Shown here: piece after piece, positions 9,560 through 21,213 of the stretch
Position numbering within the stretch: position 1 is the first letter of the stretch
How the letters are laid out: the number at the start of each line of letters is the position of its first letter
From: Aedes albopictus
Lineage: Eukaryota > Arthropoda > Insecta > Diptera > Culicidae
Direction: 5' to 3'
NCBI RefSeq assembly: GCF_035046485.1
Contig: NC_085137.1
Coordinates: forward strand, 379,874,706-379,938,705
DNA length: 64,000 nucleotides
Notes under the pieces: generated by a model
Database searches by the model: none
Told to the model about the DNA's origin: nothing
Seen by the model: the letters and a program-made list of their open reading frames with translations, nothing else
Program-made: the position numbers and the translations under genes

Positions 9560-11831
9560 CTAACTTTCGTCTAAATGGTCTTCGCTTCTAATTTTGTTGT
9601 GTCTGTCAATATTCTTTATACTGTGTAGTACACCTGCATATGTCGTACTTAGCCTGTCTATGTCTGTTCGTTTGTTGACTGTGTGTTCCGTGTTGGTAAT
9701 ATGACACATTTCGAGGAAAGGGAGTGTGGATTGTTTATTGCTGTGATCTATAATCTGTGTCTGGTCTAGGTTAAATCTATGGTTATGGTCTACGCAGTGT
9801 TGTATGAGTGCGGTTGTCGCTTCAACTAGTGCATTCGTTGCTGTGTCAGTATTTGTGTTGTCATTAATCATTTTTTCCAGTTTGTTTACGTTTGATCTGT
9901 GTCCAGCTAATCTTCGGTGCAAATTATTCCTAGTCATACCTATATAGCAATTATTGCAGTCATTACAGGGAATTTTGTAAATAACGTTACTAATTTCTTC
10001 CTTTCTTTTAGGGTACTTAACTATGGTGTGAAGTTCATTGATTGTACGTTGCTGTCTGGTCGTTATGGAGATATCTGGATAGTCTTTGGCTAGGATCTTA
10101 GCTATTCGTTGTGATAGAGTTGGTATGTAGGGAAGTGATCTGTATGTTTTTTCTTGTCTTGTTTCAGGTGGATCTTCGTGTACTTGCATGTTGGCGTCAT
10201 GGATGGATCCTGTGGTTGTTTGATGATCGGTGCATGGTTCAGTTGGTGGATTAGTTGCTTGGTGGATTTCGATTTCGTCAATGTTGGCTCTGGATGTCGT
10301 CTGTGTGTGGGATCTGTGCAGTGCTGGGCTAATTGATGATTGCGGTGGCGGTTGACTGTGCGTGTTTCTGACGGTGGTGGTGGCGGCTGGTGGCGGTGGG
10401 GGTTGAGCGGGTGTGGGTGATTGCTGGCACGATGGTCGGCTGGGGGGGTTGGGCGGTGGATCGTCAGCCTGGCGGTTGTTGACGATCGACGGAGTTGGGT
10501 GGGTTTTTGTGGTGTACAGCTGCAGTAGTCGGTTAATTAACTGTTTTGGATATCCATTCTTGCGGAGGTGTTGATGGATTATTGTCGTTATTTCATCCAT
10601 GGATTTGTTTTGTGTGAGTGAGCAAACCCTATGAATGAAATTTTTCGCCACATTCATTTTGTGTTTCGGCTGATGGAACGACTTGTAATTCAGCATTCTC
10701 CCTGAAGCGATGGGCTTGGCGTACCATTCCGTCGTTAAGGTCTGGTCCGGGTTTCTTATGACGGTCATGTCCAAAAACGCAAGTTTGCCATCCTGTTCGG
10801 TCTCAATGGTGAACTGCAGCCTAGGTTCTACGCCATTGAATGCGTCGAGCACCTGCTGCTCAGTGTTCCGCGGGATTACCATAAAGATATCGTCCACGTA
10901 TTTCCAAAAGATTGTAGTCTCGAAAGGTAGAGAGCTCATAGCTTTAGTAATGACTGAGTCTAGGACGATATCTGCAGCAATTGGCGAGAGTGGGCTTCCC
11001 ATGGCTGTTCCATATGTTTGTTTAAAGAATTGTCCTTCAAAGCAGAAGTAGCTCGCCCCCATGCAATACTCCACTATTTCCAAGAATAGATCCAGGTTGA
11101 TTTCTGTTGTCACTTCGTTCCACCGTTCAATTATGTTCCTAATGACCAGGTGCCGTGGTACATTGGTGAACAGTGAAGTGACATCGAGGGAAATCATTAT
11201 GTAGCCTTCGGGAATTTTGAAACCGTTAACTTCCTTGCAGAAATCGAACGAGCTGTATGTGCTGTACTGACTGCGAAGTGATGATTGGAGGATGTTAGCA
11301 ACATACCTAGCCAGCTTGTATGTTGGGGCAGTTATGTTGGGGATTACCGGACGGAGTGGAAGGTTTTGTTTGTGGGACTTTGGCTGGCCGTATATCCTAG
11401 GGCAAATAGCGTTGTTTGAGGCCAGTTCGCGAGCCGTTCTGTAGTCAATAAGCTTCAGGTTTTGAAGTCTTTTGACTATGCTGTTGTTCCCCTTTTGGTA
11501 ACTAGATGTGGGGTCTGCTCGTACCTTTTGGTATGTTGTTGTGTCGCTCACCAATGCTCGCATTTTTTGGTCATAATCCTCCCGCATCATGATGACGGTC
11601 CTGTTACCTTTGTCGGCAGACAAGACGCAGATCTCGGGGTGTTCTCGTAGATAGCTTTTTGTCTCATTGGAAGCAGCTACGCAAAACTTGGTCGTGGGAT
11701 CACGCACCTCCACCATCGAGTGAAAACCGTGAATGAAATTTAACGTTACATTCACGATTCTACAACGGTTTCTGTCCTGCACGTCCTTGTCGGTATTGGT
11801 GAGCAAGACTCCTTCCACATCAGCAAAAAGG
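9560..11831 (-). pseudogene. Penelope unit 2, 5'-truncated ORF
   Basis: From FADVEGV (equivalent to residue 208) to the stop the protein is identical to unit 1, so RT and GIY-YIG are intact but residues 1-207 are missing. The ORF runs on across the junction for 16 codons of antisense unit-3 sequence, giving a chimeric start (apparent ORF 9560-11875). That start is a junction artefact and not a native N-terminus. Confidence 0.9.
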
Positions 11832-14480
11832 ACTATCAACCGATTCAAAAAGGCCATCCTGAACCTGGAAATCAAACAGACCTTCTACAAGATGCAGCAG
11901 ATCACGCAGGAGCTGAATACCATCAAATGCCACATTCAAACCCTAACCAGTGAAAGCGTGACGGACGAGTACCTGTCTACCCAGCGGATGGCATACAACA
12001 ACTGGTTGAATCGGCAGAACGGGCGCACAGCAAGAAAGCTCACAAACATGCTGCAAACTCCAAACAGCAACGAGGAGCCCACATACAACGAACACGCAAT
12101 CCTCAACGCGACGGAGTTAGAGGTGCCGGCGAACGTTCTGCACTTACTGAGTCTTGGTCCTAGATTCGCACTACCCACTACATCGCTAGCGCAAGTACCA
12201 TTCTACCACCTTTTTGCTGATGTGGAAGGAGTCTTGCTCACCAATACCGACAAGGACGTGCAGGACAGAAACCGTTGTAGAATCGTGAATGTAACGTTAA
12301 ATTTCATTCACGGTTTTCACTCGATGGTGGAGGTGCGTGATCCCACGACCAAGTTTTGCGTAGCTGCTTCCAATGAGACAAAAAGCTATCTACGAGAACA
12401 CCCCGAGATCTGCGTCTTGTCTGCCGACAAAGGTAACAGGACCGTCATCATGATGCGGGAGGATTATGACCAAAAAATGCGAGCATTGGTGAGCGACACA
12501 ACAACATACCAAAAGGTACGAGCAGACCCCACATCTAGTTACCAAAAGGGGAACAACAGCATAGTCAAAAGACTTCAAAACCTGAAGCTTATTGACTACA
12601 GAACGGCTCGCGAACTGGCCTCAAACAACGCTATTTGCCCTAGGATATACGGCCAGCCAAAGTCCCACAAACAAAACCTTCCACTCCGTCCGGTAATCCC
12701 CAACATAACTGCCCCAACATACAAGCTGGCTAGGTATGTTGCTAACATCCTCCAATCATCACTTCGCAGTCAGTACAGCACATACAGCTCGTTCGATTTC
12801 TGCAAGGAAGTTAACGGTTTCAAAATTCCCGAAGGCTACATAATGATTTCCCTCGATGTCACTTCACTGTTCACCAATGTACCACGGCACCTGGTCATTA
12901 GGAACATAATTGAACGGTGGAACGAAGTGACAACAGAAATCAACCTGGATCTATTCTTGGAAATAGTGGAGTATTGCATGGGGGCGAGCTACTTCTGCTT
13001 TGAAGGACAATTCTTTAAACAAACATATGGAACAGCCATGGGAAGCCCACTCTCGCCAATTGCTGCAGATATCGTCCTAGACTCAGTCATTACTAAAGCT
13101 ATGAGCTCTCTACCTTTCGAGACTACAATCTTTTGGAAATACGTGGACGATATCTTTATGGTAATCCCGCGGAACACTGAGCAGCAGGTGCTCGACGCAT
13201 TCAATGGCGTAGAACCTAGGCTGCAGTTCACCATTGAGACCGAACAGGATGGCAAACTTGCGTTTTTGGACATGACCGTCATAAGAAACCCGGACCAGAC
13301 CTTAACGACGGAATGGTACGCCAAGCCCATCGCTTCAGGGAGAATGCTGAATTACAAGTCGTTCCATCAGCCGAAACACAAAATGAATGTGGCGAAAAAT
13401 TTCATTCATAGGGTTTGCTCACTCACACAAAACAAATCCATGGATGAAATAACGACAATAATCCATCAACACCTCCGCAAGAATGGATATCCAAAACAGT
13501 TAATTAACCGACTACTGCAGCTGTACACCACAAAAACCCACCCAACTCCGTCGATCGTCAACAACCGCCAGGCTGACGATCCACCGCCCAACCCCCCCAG
13601 CCGACCATCGTGCCAGCAATCACCCACACCCGCTCAACCCCCACCGCCACCAGCCGCCACCACCACCGTCAGAAACACGCACAGTCAACCGCCACCGCAA
13701 TCATCAATTAGCCCAGCACTGCACAGATCCCACACACAGACGACATCCAGAGCCAACATTGACGAAATCGAAATCCACCAAGCAACTAATCCACCAACTG
13801 AACCATGCACCGATCATCAAACAACCACAGGATCCATCCATGACGCCAACATGCAAGTACACGAAGATCCACCTGAAACAAGACAAGAAAAAACATACAG
13901 ATCACTTCCCTACATACCAACTCTATCACAACGAATAGCTAAGATCCTAGCCAAAGACTATCCAGATATCTCCATAACGACCAGACAGCAACGTACAATC
14001 AATGAACTTCACACCATAGTTAAGTACCCTAAAAGAAAGGAAGAAATTAGTAACGTTATTTACAAAATTCCCTGTAATGACTGCAATAATTGCTATATAG
14101 GTATGACTAGGAATAATTTGCACCGAAGATTAGCTGGACACAGATCAAACGTAAACAAACTGGAAAAAATGATTAATGACAACACAAATACTGACACAGC
14201 AACGAATGCACTAGTTGAAGCGACAACCGCACTCATACAACACTGCGTAGACCATAACCATAGATTTAACCTAGACCAGACACAGATTATAGATCACAGC
14301 AATAAACAATCCACACTCCCTTTCCTCGAAATGTGTCATATTACCAACACGGAACACACAGTCAACAAACGAACAGACATAGACAGGCTAAGTACGACAT
14401 ATGCAGGTGTACTACACAGTATAAAGAATATTGACAGACACAACAAAATTAGAAGCGAAGACCATTTAGACGAAAGTTAG
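11829..14480 (+). pseudogene. Penelope unit 3, inverted, 5'-truncated ORF
   Basis: Protein identity to unit 1 starts at RTINRFKK (equivalent to residue 80) and runs to the stop. Residues 1-79 are missing. Upstream codons (from 11733) come from antisense unit 2. The YVDD box is at 13140 and the GIY-YIG region at about 14050-14280. It keeps both catalytic domains but has no 5' pseudo-LTR of its own. Confidence 0.9.
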
Positions 14481-14899
14481 ATTATTCCGATAGGGCATTA
14501 CAGCTACCAAAATGAAAGTTCCGAATAAGGGGGTATGCTAAAGAGGGAAAATTTGCGCCATTGCCAAAAAACCGTTGAACTGTTTAAGTGATTTCGAAGT
14601 GTAAGGTATTTTACAGTTAAAACTTCTAAATGACAAAATTAATTTAAAACACACCCACCTTACAGCATGTACCAAAAACGACACAAAACGAGACAGTTAA
14701 AGTTAGACAAAACATTTGACCAAAAACGTTAATATTTATGTAAGTAATCAGACAAATTTTGTAAAGACAACTCTGTTTAAAGTCAAGTACCAATTACAGT
14801 TTCCCCCTGAGGAAGACACTATCCCCGTGTCGAAACGTCGGGTGAATAATAAAACTCGTTTTTTGAACCCTAAGACTGCGTAGCCGTTAATCTATAGAG
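14481..14899 (+). repeat. 3' pseudo-LTR of unit 3
   Basis: This is the reverse complement of 5767-6214, ending at CTATAGAG and lacking about 28 terminal nt present in unit 1. A shorter 3' end is consistent with a different template end or priming point. Confidence 0.8.
14807..14839 (+). ncRNA. Hammerhead-ribozyme-like motif, unit 3
   Basis: On the plus strand: CTGAGGA, GACAC/GTGTC hairpin, GAAAC, GTC. The boxes and loop are the same as in units 1 and 2. See the deviation noted for 5856-5888. Confidence 0.55.
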
Positions 14900-14910
14900 T
14901 AGTTTTTTTT

Positions 14911-16265
14911 TTTGGTACACCTCCAGGCATTGTTTATTCTTCCCTTCATTCGAAATTCCTTCAGATTTTTTTTTCAGAAGCAAATTCTGAAATCTTAAAG
15001 AAATGTTTCTATGAATGCCTGTAGCACTTTCACGTATTACTTCAAAGATTCCTTCGAAAGTACATCTTTTAATGCATTAAAAAGTTTCTCTAAAGAATTC
15101 CTCCAGGATATTTTTTATCACATCTGAAGAAAGAATTCCTTCAGAAATTTCTCCAGGAAAAAGTTTAGGTTTTTTTTTGTGTACAAACCTCTTTAGAAAT
15201 TGTATGAGAAATTTCTTAAGAGGTATCTTCAGGAGTTCTTCAAAGAAATTTATTGAAGGATTTTTAAAGAACTCCACCAGTTTCTTTTTCTGCGGTTTTT
15301 GCAAACATTTTTGTTACCCATGAATTTTCCCTAAAGATTTTTTCCAGAAATCCCTCCATAGGTTTCTCGAGCATTTATTCCTTAGAATTCCTCCATAAGT
15401 CTTTATTTTTTTTCGGAGGAGAGGGTGTTTCTTAAGGTATCCTTCCAAGTAATAACCTAGGCATTTGTTCAGGAATTCCTCATCAGATACCATCAAAAGT
15501 GATACAGGAATTGCTTCAAAAAATATTCAAGAATTTCTTCTAGGAATTTCCAAATGTATCCCCAGGATTTTCTAAGGAATTTGAAAAATGAAAAATGAAA
15601 AATTTATTAGAAAACTTCTGAAGAAGTCTTTTGCTGAACCCTGAAGAAATCCCTAGAATTGTTAAGAGTCTCTGAAGATTAAAATATCTCCATTGATTTT
15701 TTTTAAGAAATCATTGAATTCATTTCTGGAGGAACCTTTAAATTTCTTAAACAGTCGCTGAATGCATATCTGAAGGAATCCGTGGCTGTTTCGTTTAAAG
15801 AAACTTTTCCCAGAGGAATTTTTGGAAAACTTTCTTGAGAATTCTCTAACAAAAAATACGATGGAATTTCTATAGGAAATTTTGAAACTATGCATGGAAA
15901 ATGATTTAAAGAACTTAAAAATACGTGGAATACTTTCTGAAAGGAATTCCCGGAAGATTTTCTAAAGAAATTCATGGATCAATATCGAAAGGAATTCAGA
16001 GAAGGTTCAATAAAAAAAATCCAATTTTATATCTGTGTGATCCCTAGAAAACTTGGAGGAAAACTGGAAAGGGAGCTAAGAATGCCTGAAGGATTTCTCA
16101 GAAAAATCTCCGAAGGCATTCGTAGCAGAATTTCTTACAAATTCCCTGGAAGATTTCTGAAAGAATCGCTGGAGGAATTTCTTAAAAAATGAGAAACTAC
16201 CTGGAGAATTCGTTTCCAAATAAAACTTTGATAGATTTTCAAAGAGAAATTTAAGGAAAAATTTT
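14911..16265. repeat. Degenerate repeat block, right part of the Penelope target
   Basis: From 14911 to about 15560 the strand is pyrimidine-rich (TTCCTCCA, TTCTTCAGG). From about 15600 it is mixed, and by 15940 it reads as the purine-rich complement (GGAATTCCCGGAAG, GGAATTTCTT). The block thus changes orientation internally. The short ORFs on both strands come from the composition. Confidence 0.65.
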
Positions 16266-16697
16266 AAACCTCGATAACACCACTGACCATATAAAAGCTC
16301 TTGCAAGAACTAACCTCTAGCAGGGAGGTATTCGTTTGATACTCAAATATAAATTATTTCTATTGGTAAGATTGCTCAGGAACAATTGTAAAACTTTTTT
16401 TTTAAACTTTTATCTTCTTATCTACATAAATCAAATTAATATGTAGTCACGTTTAGAACGTCAACTCTACCCAGAAAGTCTGTGAGAAATAACGAGTATT
16501 AACTATTCAACAATCACTTGTTAAATTAAATTAAATAAATATGACAAAGTAGAATTCTATAGGTGATCTAGCTGGTTTCTAAATGTGGTACAAAACGCAC
16601 CAAACGCCATAACGTTCGTTGCACAAGAATAAGGAAGGAGGTTTCACTCAAATAAGCCATCCCGTGTAGTCACAATTTCTCGCAATCCCACACCTAC
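16266..16697. other. Host-gene intron sequence after exon B
   Basis: AT-rich and without recognisable elements. The last 6 bases (16692-16697) are the reverse complement of a GTAGGT splice donor. No downstream exon of the gene is recognised between here and position 1. Small exons could be hidden. Confidence 0.45.
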
Positions 16698-18466
16698 CTT
16701 CTCATAATCGGGATCGGGAACGAGTATCGGCAATCCTCGGCTCCGACCGCCGCCCCCGCAGCACGATGGTGCACCGCTGCCGGGTGGACCACGGCTGGCA
16801 AAATCGCTGGCGGTGCCGGCAGCACCGTGGCCCCCATCGGCAGGGTCGTGTACGGTGGCGGCAAATGGCTGTGCAGTATATCCGGGATAATCTCGATCGG
16901 CGGCGGTCGCAGCATGGTCGGTGGCGGTGGCGGCGGTTGGTCCATCGGGTGCACATGCTGCATCCGGTTGCGTGCCTGACGCCGCTCACGACGCTCCCGA
17001 CGACGATGCTCACGGGTACTAAACTCCGATCCGGGAGGGGGAGACAGGAGAAGGGGAGGGGGCATCATGGGGGCTTGGTGGATATATGGGGGAACCACTT
17101 CGCGAGGGATATGAATGGGAGGATCGTCGGTTTGGGCCTCGGTCGAAGTGTAGGTACGATTGTTGGCCGGTTCGATCCGGTCTATATCCGTTTGCTGCAG
17201 GGTAGTTTGATTGATAGCACTATTCTTCTTAGCATAGCTATTCTCGATCAGACAGGGATCGTTGGAACCACTTTGCACTACTGTGTTAGAAACATGAACC
17301 ATTTGCTCTGCATTTGCACTGATATTTACATGATTTTTATCAATAACCGTAGGATTCAAATTAGCACTGTTAACATCACTGGGGTAGAATTGACCTTCCA
17401 TGGCAGCTTCTCCACTATCTTTATCACTGGAACATTCGGCAGCACTTCTGGGCGTTTCTCTGTAGCAATTCACGATGCTCACTCCAGAGGACACATTATT
17501 GACAACATCATTCTGAACCTCATTATTGGTATCGACACAATTCACTTGAATGGTTAAGGTAGGTCGAGGTCCACCCTCGCCTGTAATTGCACTATCCGTA
17601 ACAGAGGCCATCCCTTCGGAGGACGGAATATAAACACTGGTCCGGCTGCCCTCGGGGGCCGCTGGCACGTTCAGCCGCATGATATCGACGAACCGATCCC
17701 GTACGCTGCGGCCAAAACCACGCAAATTATCCAAAGCCCTGCTAGATCCTCGAGGGTTGCTAATGGGGACACCGTTGTTATCACTAGAACTAGAAACCCG
17801 CTCGATCGTCTGTCGGTCGGTCGCAGCGATCAAACGACGTTCCGACGCGAAAAGATCACCGTACGCGTATGTTGCTCCGTTCACTATCCGCACACTACTA
17901 AATGCAGCACGATCGAATCCATTCGGTGGACTCTCCATCGTGTTCGCATGGCGGTCCCTTCCCTCGCATCGTTCATCGTCAGCTGCTTCACCCTCACAGC
18001 CACCTACCATGTGCTCGTGGTGGTAGCCGTTAAACGGGCTTATGCTTTGCGTATTCCACTTCGGACGTTCATCCGGCCTGCATCCAACATAGGATTCATT
18101 CGTCGTCGTGCAGTCAGCGATGGCGGAACATGAACCAGTTGCATTCTCTATGTTGCTGCTATGCTGCGGCCGTCGTTGATCTTTTGACAAATGTAGGTCT
18201 CCGACGTTGCCGCTGTGGGTAGTACTGGTGCTGCGCATGACTGGCTTAAACATTGCGGAAATTCTGCACAGACTGTTGTTATTGTCACTGTGGTAGTCGG
18301 TGCAATTGTTGTTGCCATCGTTCGACAGGCCGTAACCTGATGCCGCAGAGGATGACGACGAAGACAAGCTCGACGGTTGCTGTCTTGTGCCGTTCGGGTG
18401 GCTCAGGTAAGCACCACCACTAGCACCAACGGCGGTGGCAGAAACGACCGGTGTAATGGGATAAAC
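16698..18466 (-). CDS. Host gene, internal coding exon B (Ser/Pro-rich protein)
   Basis: On the minus strand a polypyrimidine tract and CAG acceptor end at 18467. The exon opens in phase 0 (VYPITPVV) and runs 1769 nt to AAG|GTAGGT at 16698, ending 2 nt into a codon. Without splicing a TAG in the donor would end it, so either a downstream exon follows (preferred) or this is the last exon. Features: Ser run near its start (SSLSSSSSSAAS), acidic/Asn-rich middle, basic patch REHRRRERRERRQARNR, poly-Pro, HLPPPYTTLP (a PPxY-type WW-binding site) and a C-terminal Ala/Val/His-rich stretch. It pairs in phase with exon A, 8.5 kb upstream. No folded domain is recognised. A relation to the RNF38/44 (murashka) group is a guess from the Pro-rich style; its RING would lie in later exons. 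Confidence 0.8.
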
Positions 18467-19446
18467 CTGCAAAAAGGAGAACAAAACAAAATAGCAAATT
18501 AAACAAGCTCAATCTTCGGAGAAATGAACGAGAAAAAAAAACAAGTCATGTACACATAGCTCGGTCGGATGGAGTAGGTATGAGGTAGAGTAGTTCTTCT
18601 GCTGCCGCATGATTTACTGCTTGCGAATGAGGTGAGGTTTGTTTTTGTGCTCATCTTGGGCGACCTGAACCGGACAAAATACCACAAAGCAAAGCAGCAA
18701 GAGCGCGCACATGATTGCTCTAGATGCCTTCCGAAGTTGTTGTGCGCCGCGCTGTGGATGCTGTGTAACGTGAGGAGCGGAGATTGCATGCCTCCATGCT
18801 ACTACATTCATTGCTGCGCGGTGTGTCGTCTTCTCAAAGATCACGCTTTCTTTGTGAAGCTGCTTCGTAACAATTCATGATGAGATGCATTGCATTTTAT
18901 CCAGAAAATATGCGCTGACAGAATACAGCGAATCGTTTGGGCTTTTTTTTTTTCTTTATTACCCATCGTTTTCATTCGAAGATTGATCAGTAACTGCTGC
19001 AACCTACCCGTAAAAATGCATTTTAATTCAAAATTAAGGGGAGCATATAATGCTTTAAATTTAATACTTTACATTCAATGTTAAGAAAATTGTAAATTGA
19101 AACGCCTTTTCCTTAACACAATAATCATGTTTTACATGTTCGATGTAGAGGCAATCAAAGTTGAGAGTATGAATTTACACTTTTGGATAGTGTTATCATG
19201 CTGATCAACTAAAACCATACCAAATGTAATGCATATGTGATTATGTACCATATATATCAAGCATAAATATCAAACATGAAGCATTAAAAATAACAGTTGA
19301 AAGAATTTCACTTGAAACGAACGAAACACAGGTCACCACAGGTATTACCAACTATAAACTACCACGCGCCTCCATCTTAAAAGACAACTATGGAGAACAA
19401 TGCAGGAAGACAAGAACAGAACGGCACAGTAAATTCAGGTAATATA
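18467..19446. other. Intron, no element recognised
   Basis: Intron of the minus-strand host gene, downstream of exon A and upstream of exon B. The first few hundred bases next to exon B are less AT-rich (18560-18880) and hold overlapping short ORFs on both strands without recognisable content. Confidence 0.5.
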
Positions 19447-20214
19447 GGGTATATGCACCATTCCTTGGCCTAATTTGCAGGCCGCCTTGACAATTTTGAC
19501 CATAAATCATGAATTAATAGCACTAGAAATAATATGTTGACCCTATTACACACTCTGGGCAATGCATGGTTCACCAATTGGAAGTAAACTAACGTGTATA
19601 TTCAAGAAATTACTTAATTAAGTTGAAAAGATTCGATGCGATGGTATGCAACGTTGGTCTATGGTACAAAAATTGGCCTATTAGTGGATACAACGTTGGC
19701 CTATTGCTTTCCATGCACTAGAACCACTTATTATCTTATTTTTTCAATATTTCTGCTGAAGTATTATCTCTGTTTGTTCACCAATCTTACTTATAAACTA
19801 CATTTTCGAATCCAAATTTTCAAAAAACTGTAATTAAATTACTTAAACTAAAGTTCTATCTTGATTTATTAACGAAAACAACGCAACCCTATTATTGGGT
19901 TATATTTTTACAGTCACCGTACACAAAATATTTCTTCCTGTTTGTTCTTTCTGGTTCTTACGCAAGCAATGTTGTTGACGTCACTTTATCGGTGTTGTTG
20001 ACGTCACTTTACTGATGGGCCAAGATTTGGGTACATAGTGAAAAAATGTCCTCAATATTCGGCCCACATTCAATTTGTAAAATATTTATTACTCATTGAA
20101 AACAAATACACAAGTTCAAAATAGCGTCTTTGACCGTCGCATCAAATGTTCAGTTATTGAAAAGTCAGTTTGAAATTTTCCAGAATCATGCCATTTATGA
20201 TCATGTGTATAGAC
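19447..20214 (+). mobile_element. TA-flanked MITE family, 3'-truncated copy
   Basis: It begins GGGTATATGCACCATTCCTTGGC after a TA and is about 85-90% identical to 50304-51020, including GACGTCACTT and ATGATCATGTGTATAGAC. The right terminal repeat is missing: similarity stops near 20214. This copy carries a short tandem duplication of GTTGTTGACGTCACTTTA near 19970-20010 that is absent from the other copy. Confidence 0.75.
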
Positions 20215-20673
20215 CAATGTGATATAAGAAAGGAGGGGAGGAACTCAGCCTTTGCTTGTATTAGTAAAGAGTCAAAGGTAAACAACTTTTGAGGGGAGGG
20301 AGGTGACGTCATACAAACTCAATAACAAGCGAGTTTGGGCGATGGTGCCTTCCCATCAATGTACACAAACTTCCATAGAAATTGATGGGCTCAAAATAAT
20401 AATTCATCTGAAACAAACCTGGCTGGAAACTCCTGCATACCTCTTAATACATCCGCTCCGAATATTTAAAATCTTGAGAATCTGGGGTGCAAATATTTAA
20501 AAGAATTTTCATTTTCCCACACCCCAGCGGAAATGTTGTAGAACGAGCCTTTGAACGAGGCTTCATCCTTTCTCATGAACCATTTTTTTATTCCGGATAT
20601 TCCGCACATAGAAAGCTTGTCCTCATAGCTTGAATCGATTGACCAGCTGCATTTTAATCTAAAATAGAAATAA
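20215..20673. other. Intron, no element recognised
   Basis: I see nothing here beyond a small inverted pair, CTGGGGTG at 20482 and CACCCCAG near 20520. The latter reads ACACCCCAGC. Confidence 0.4.
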
Positions 20674-20845
20674 GGGGCTGTCCATAAACCACGTGGTCAT
20701 TTTTTTTGGGACTTTTCAAACCCCCCCCCCCCCCCCCCCGCGTGGTCATTTTTCCATACAAAATTTTTTGTATGTCCATACAAAATGGTCATTGGCCGAA
20801 CACCCCCCCCCCCCCCTCATGACCACGTGGTTTATGGACAGCCCC
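20674..20845. mobile_element. Palindromic MITE with poly-C tracts
   Basis: The ends are perfect inverted repeats: GGGGCTGTCCATAAACCACG plus TGGTCA on the left, and its reverse complement on the right. The interior is also symmetrical, with GTGGTCAT, CATACAAAA and two C homopolymers of 14-18 bases. TTAA follows the right end and ATAA precedes the left, which could be a mutated TTAA target duplication. The length of 172 bp means it is non-coding and mobilised in trans, if at all. Confidence 0.8.
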
Positions 20846-20998
20846 TTAATGTTATGAAATTCTGCAAACTCTACATTTTTTCTCACGCTGCAAAACTTGC
20901 CTCTGTTTGTGTTCTAATAACAACATGAAAATCACCCTTGGTAACAGTAGAATGTAGGGGCAGTGGGGCTGCCTTATCGGGTTTCGACTGTTTTGATA

Positions 20999-21177
20999 TA
21001 GAACTTTGGGAGATGGCTTAGCAGTCTTGGAGGAAATTGAAAACTAGTTGTTTAAATCTTTCCCGACGTTTCGATCCGTTTGGAAAAAGATCCCAAACGG
21101 ATCGAAACGTCGGGAAAGATTTAAACAACTAGTTTTCAATTTCCTCCAAGACTGCTAAGCCATCTCCCAAAGTTCTA
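20999..21177. repeat. Perfect 85-bp inverted repeat with 9-nt loop
   Basis: The left arm 20999-21083 and right arm 21093-21177 are exact reverse complements. Each arm holds a GATC...GATCGAAACGTCGGG segment that matches the GAAACGTCGGG core of the Penelope pseudo-LTRs (14833-14842) and is preceded by a hairpin-like GATCC/GGATC pair. The arms may be two facing ends of a different Penelope-like element. It would form a very stable hairpin in RNA or single-stranded DNA. Confidence 0.9.
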
Positions 21178-21213
21178 GAAAAAACAACAATAGTAAGAAA
21201 ACATTGCCGACTG

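Larger units (their letters stand above)
5767..14899. mobile_element. Compound Penelope-like element: tandem plus inverted copies
   Basis: Unit 1 (5767-9111, minus, 3345 bp) is full length. Unit 2 (9112-11831, minus) repeats it head to tail but is cut at the 5' side. Unit 3 (11829-14899, plus) is an inverted copy, also 5'-truncated and missing about 28 nt of the 3' tip present in unit 1. The two inverted units meet head to head at 11829-11831 with a shared AGG. AGTAGTTTTTTTT is present at both outer edges (5756-5768 and 14898-14910), indicating a target duplication of about 10-13 bp and one insertion event. Partial tandem and inverted arrangements are known for Penelope-like elements. Spot comparisons between copies show no nucleotide differences. 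Confidence 0.93.

Noticed and set aside
9560..11875. Penelope unit 2 as a distinct shorter protein with its own start
   Set aside because: The first 16 codons are antisense unit-3 sequence across the junction, so the start is accidental.
16766..17557. 263-residue plus-strand ORF opposite exon B
   Set aside because: It is antisense to the spliced host exon, is Arg/His-rich by composition, and lacks any domain.
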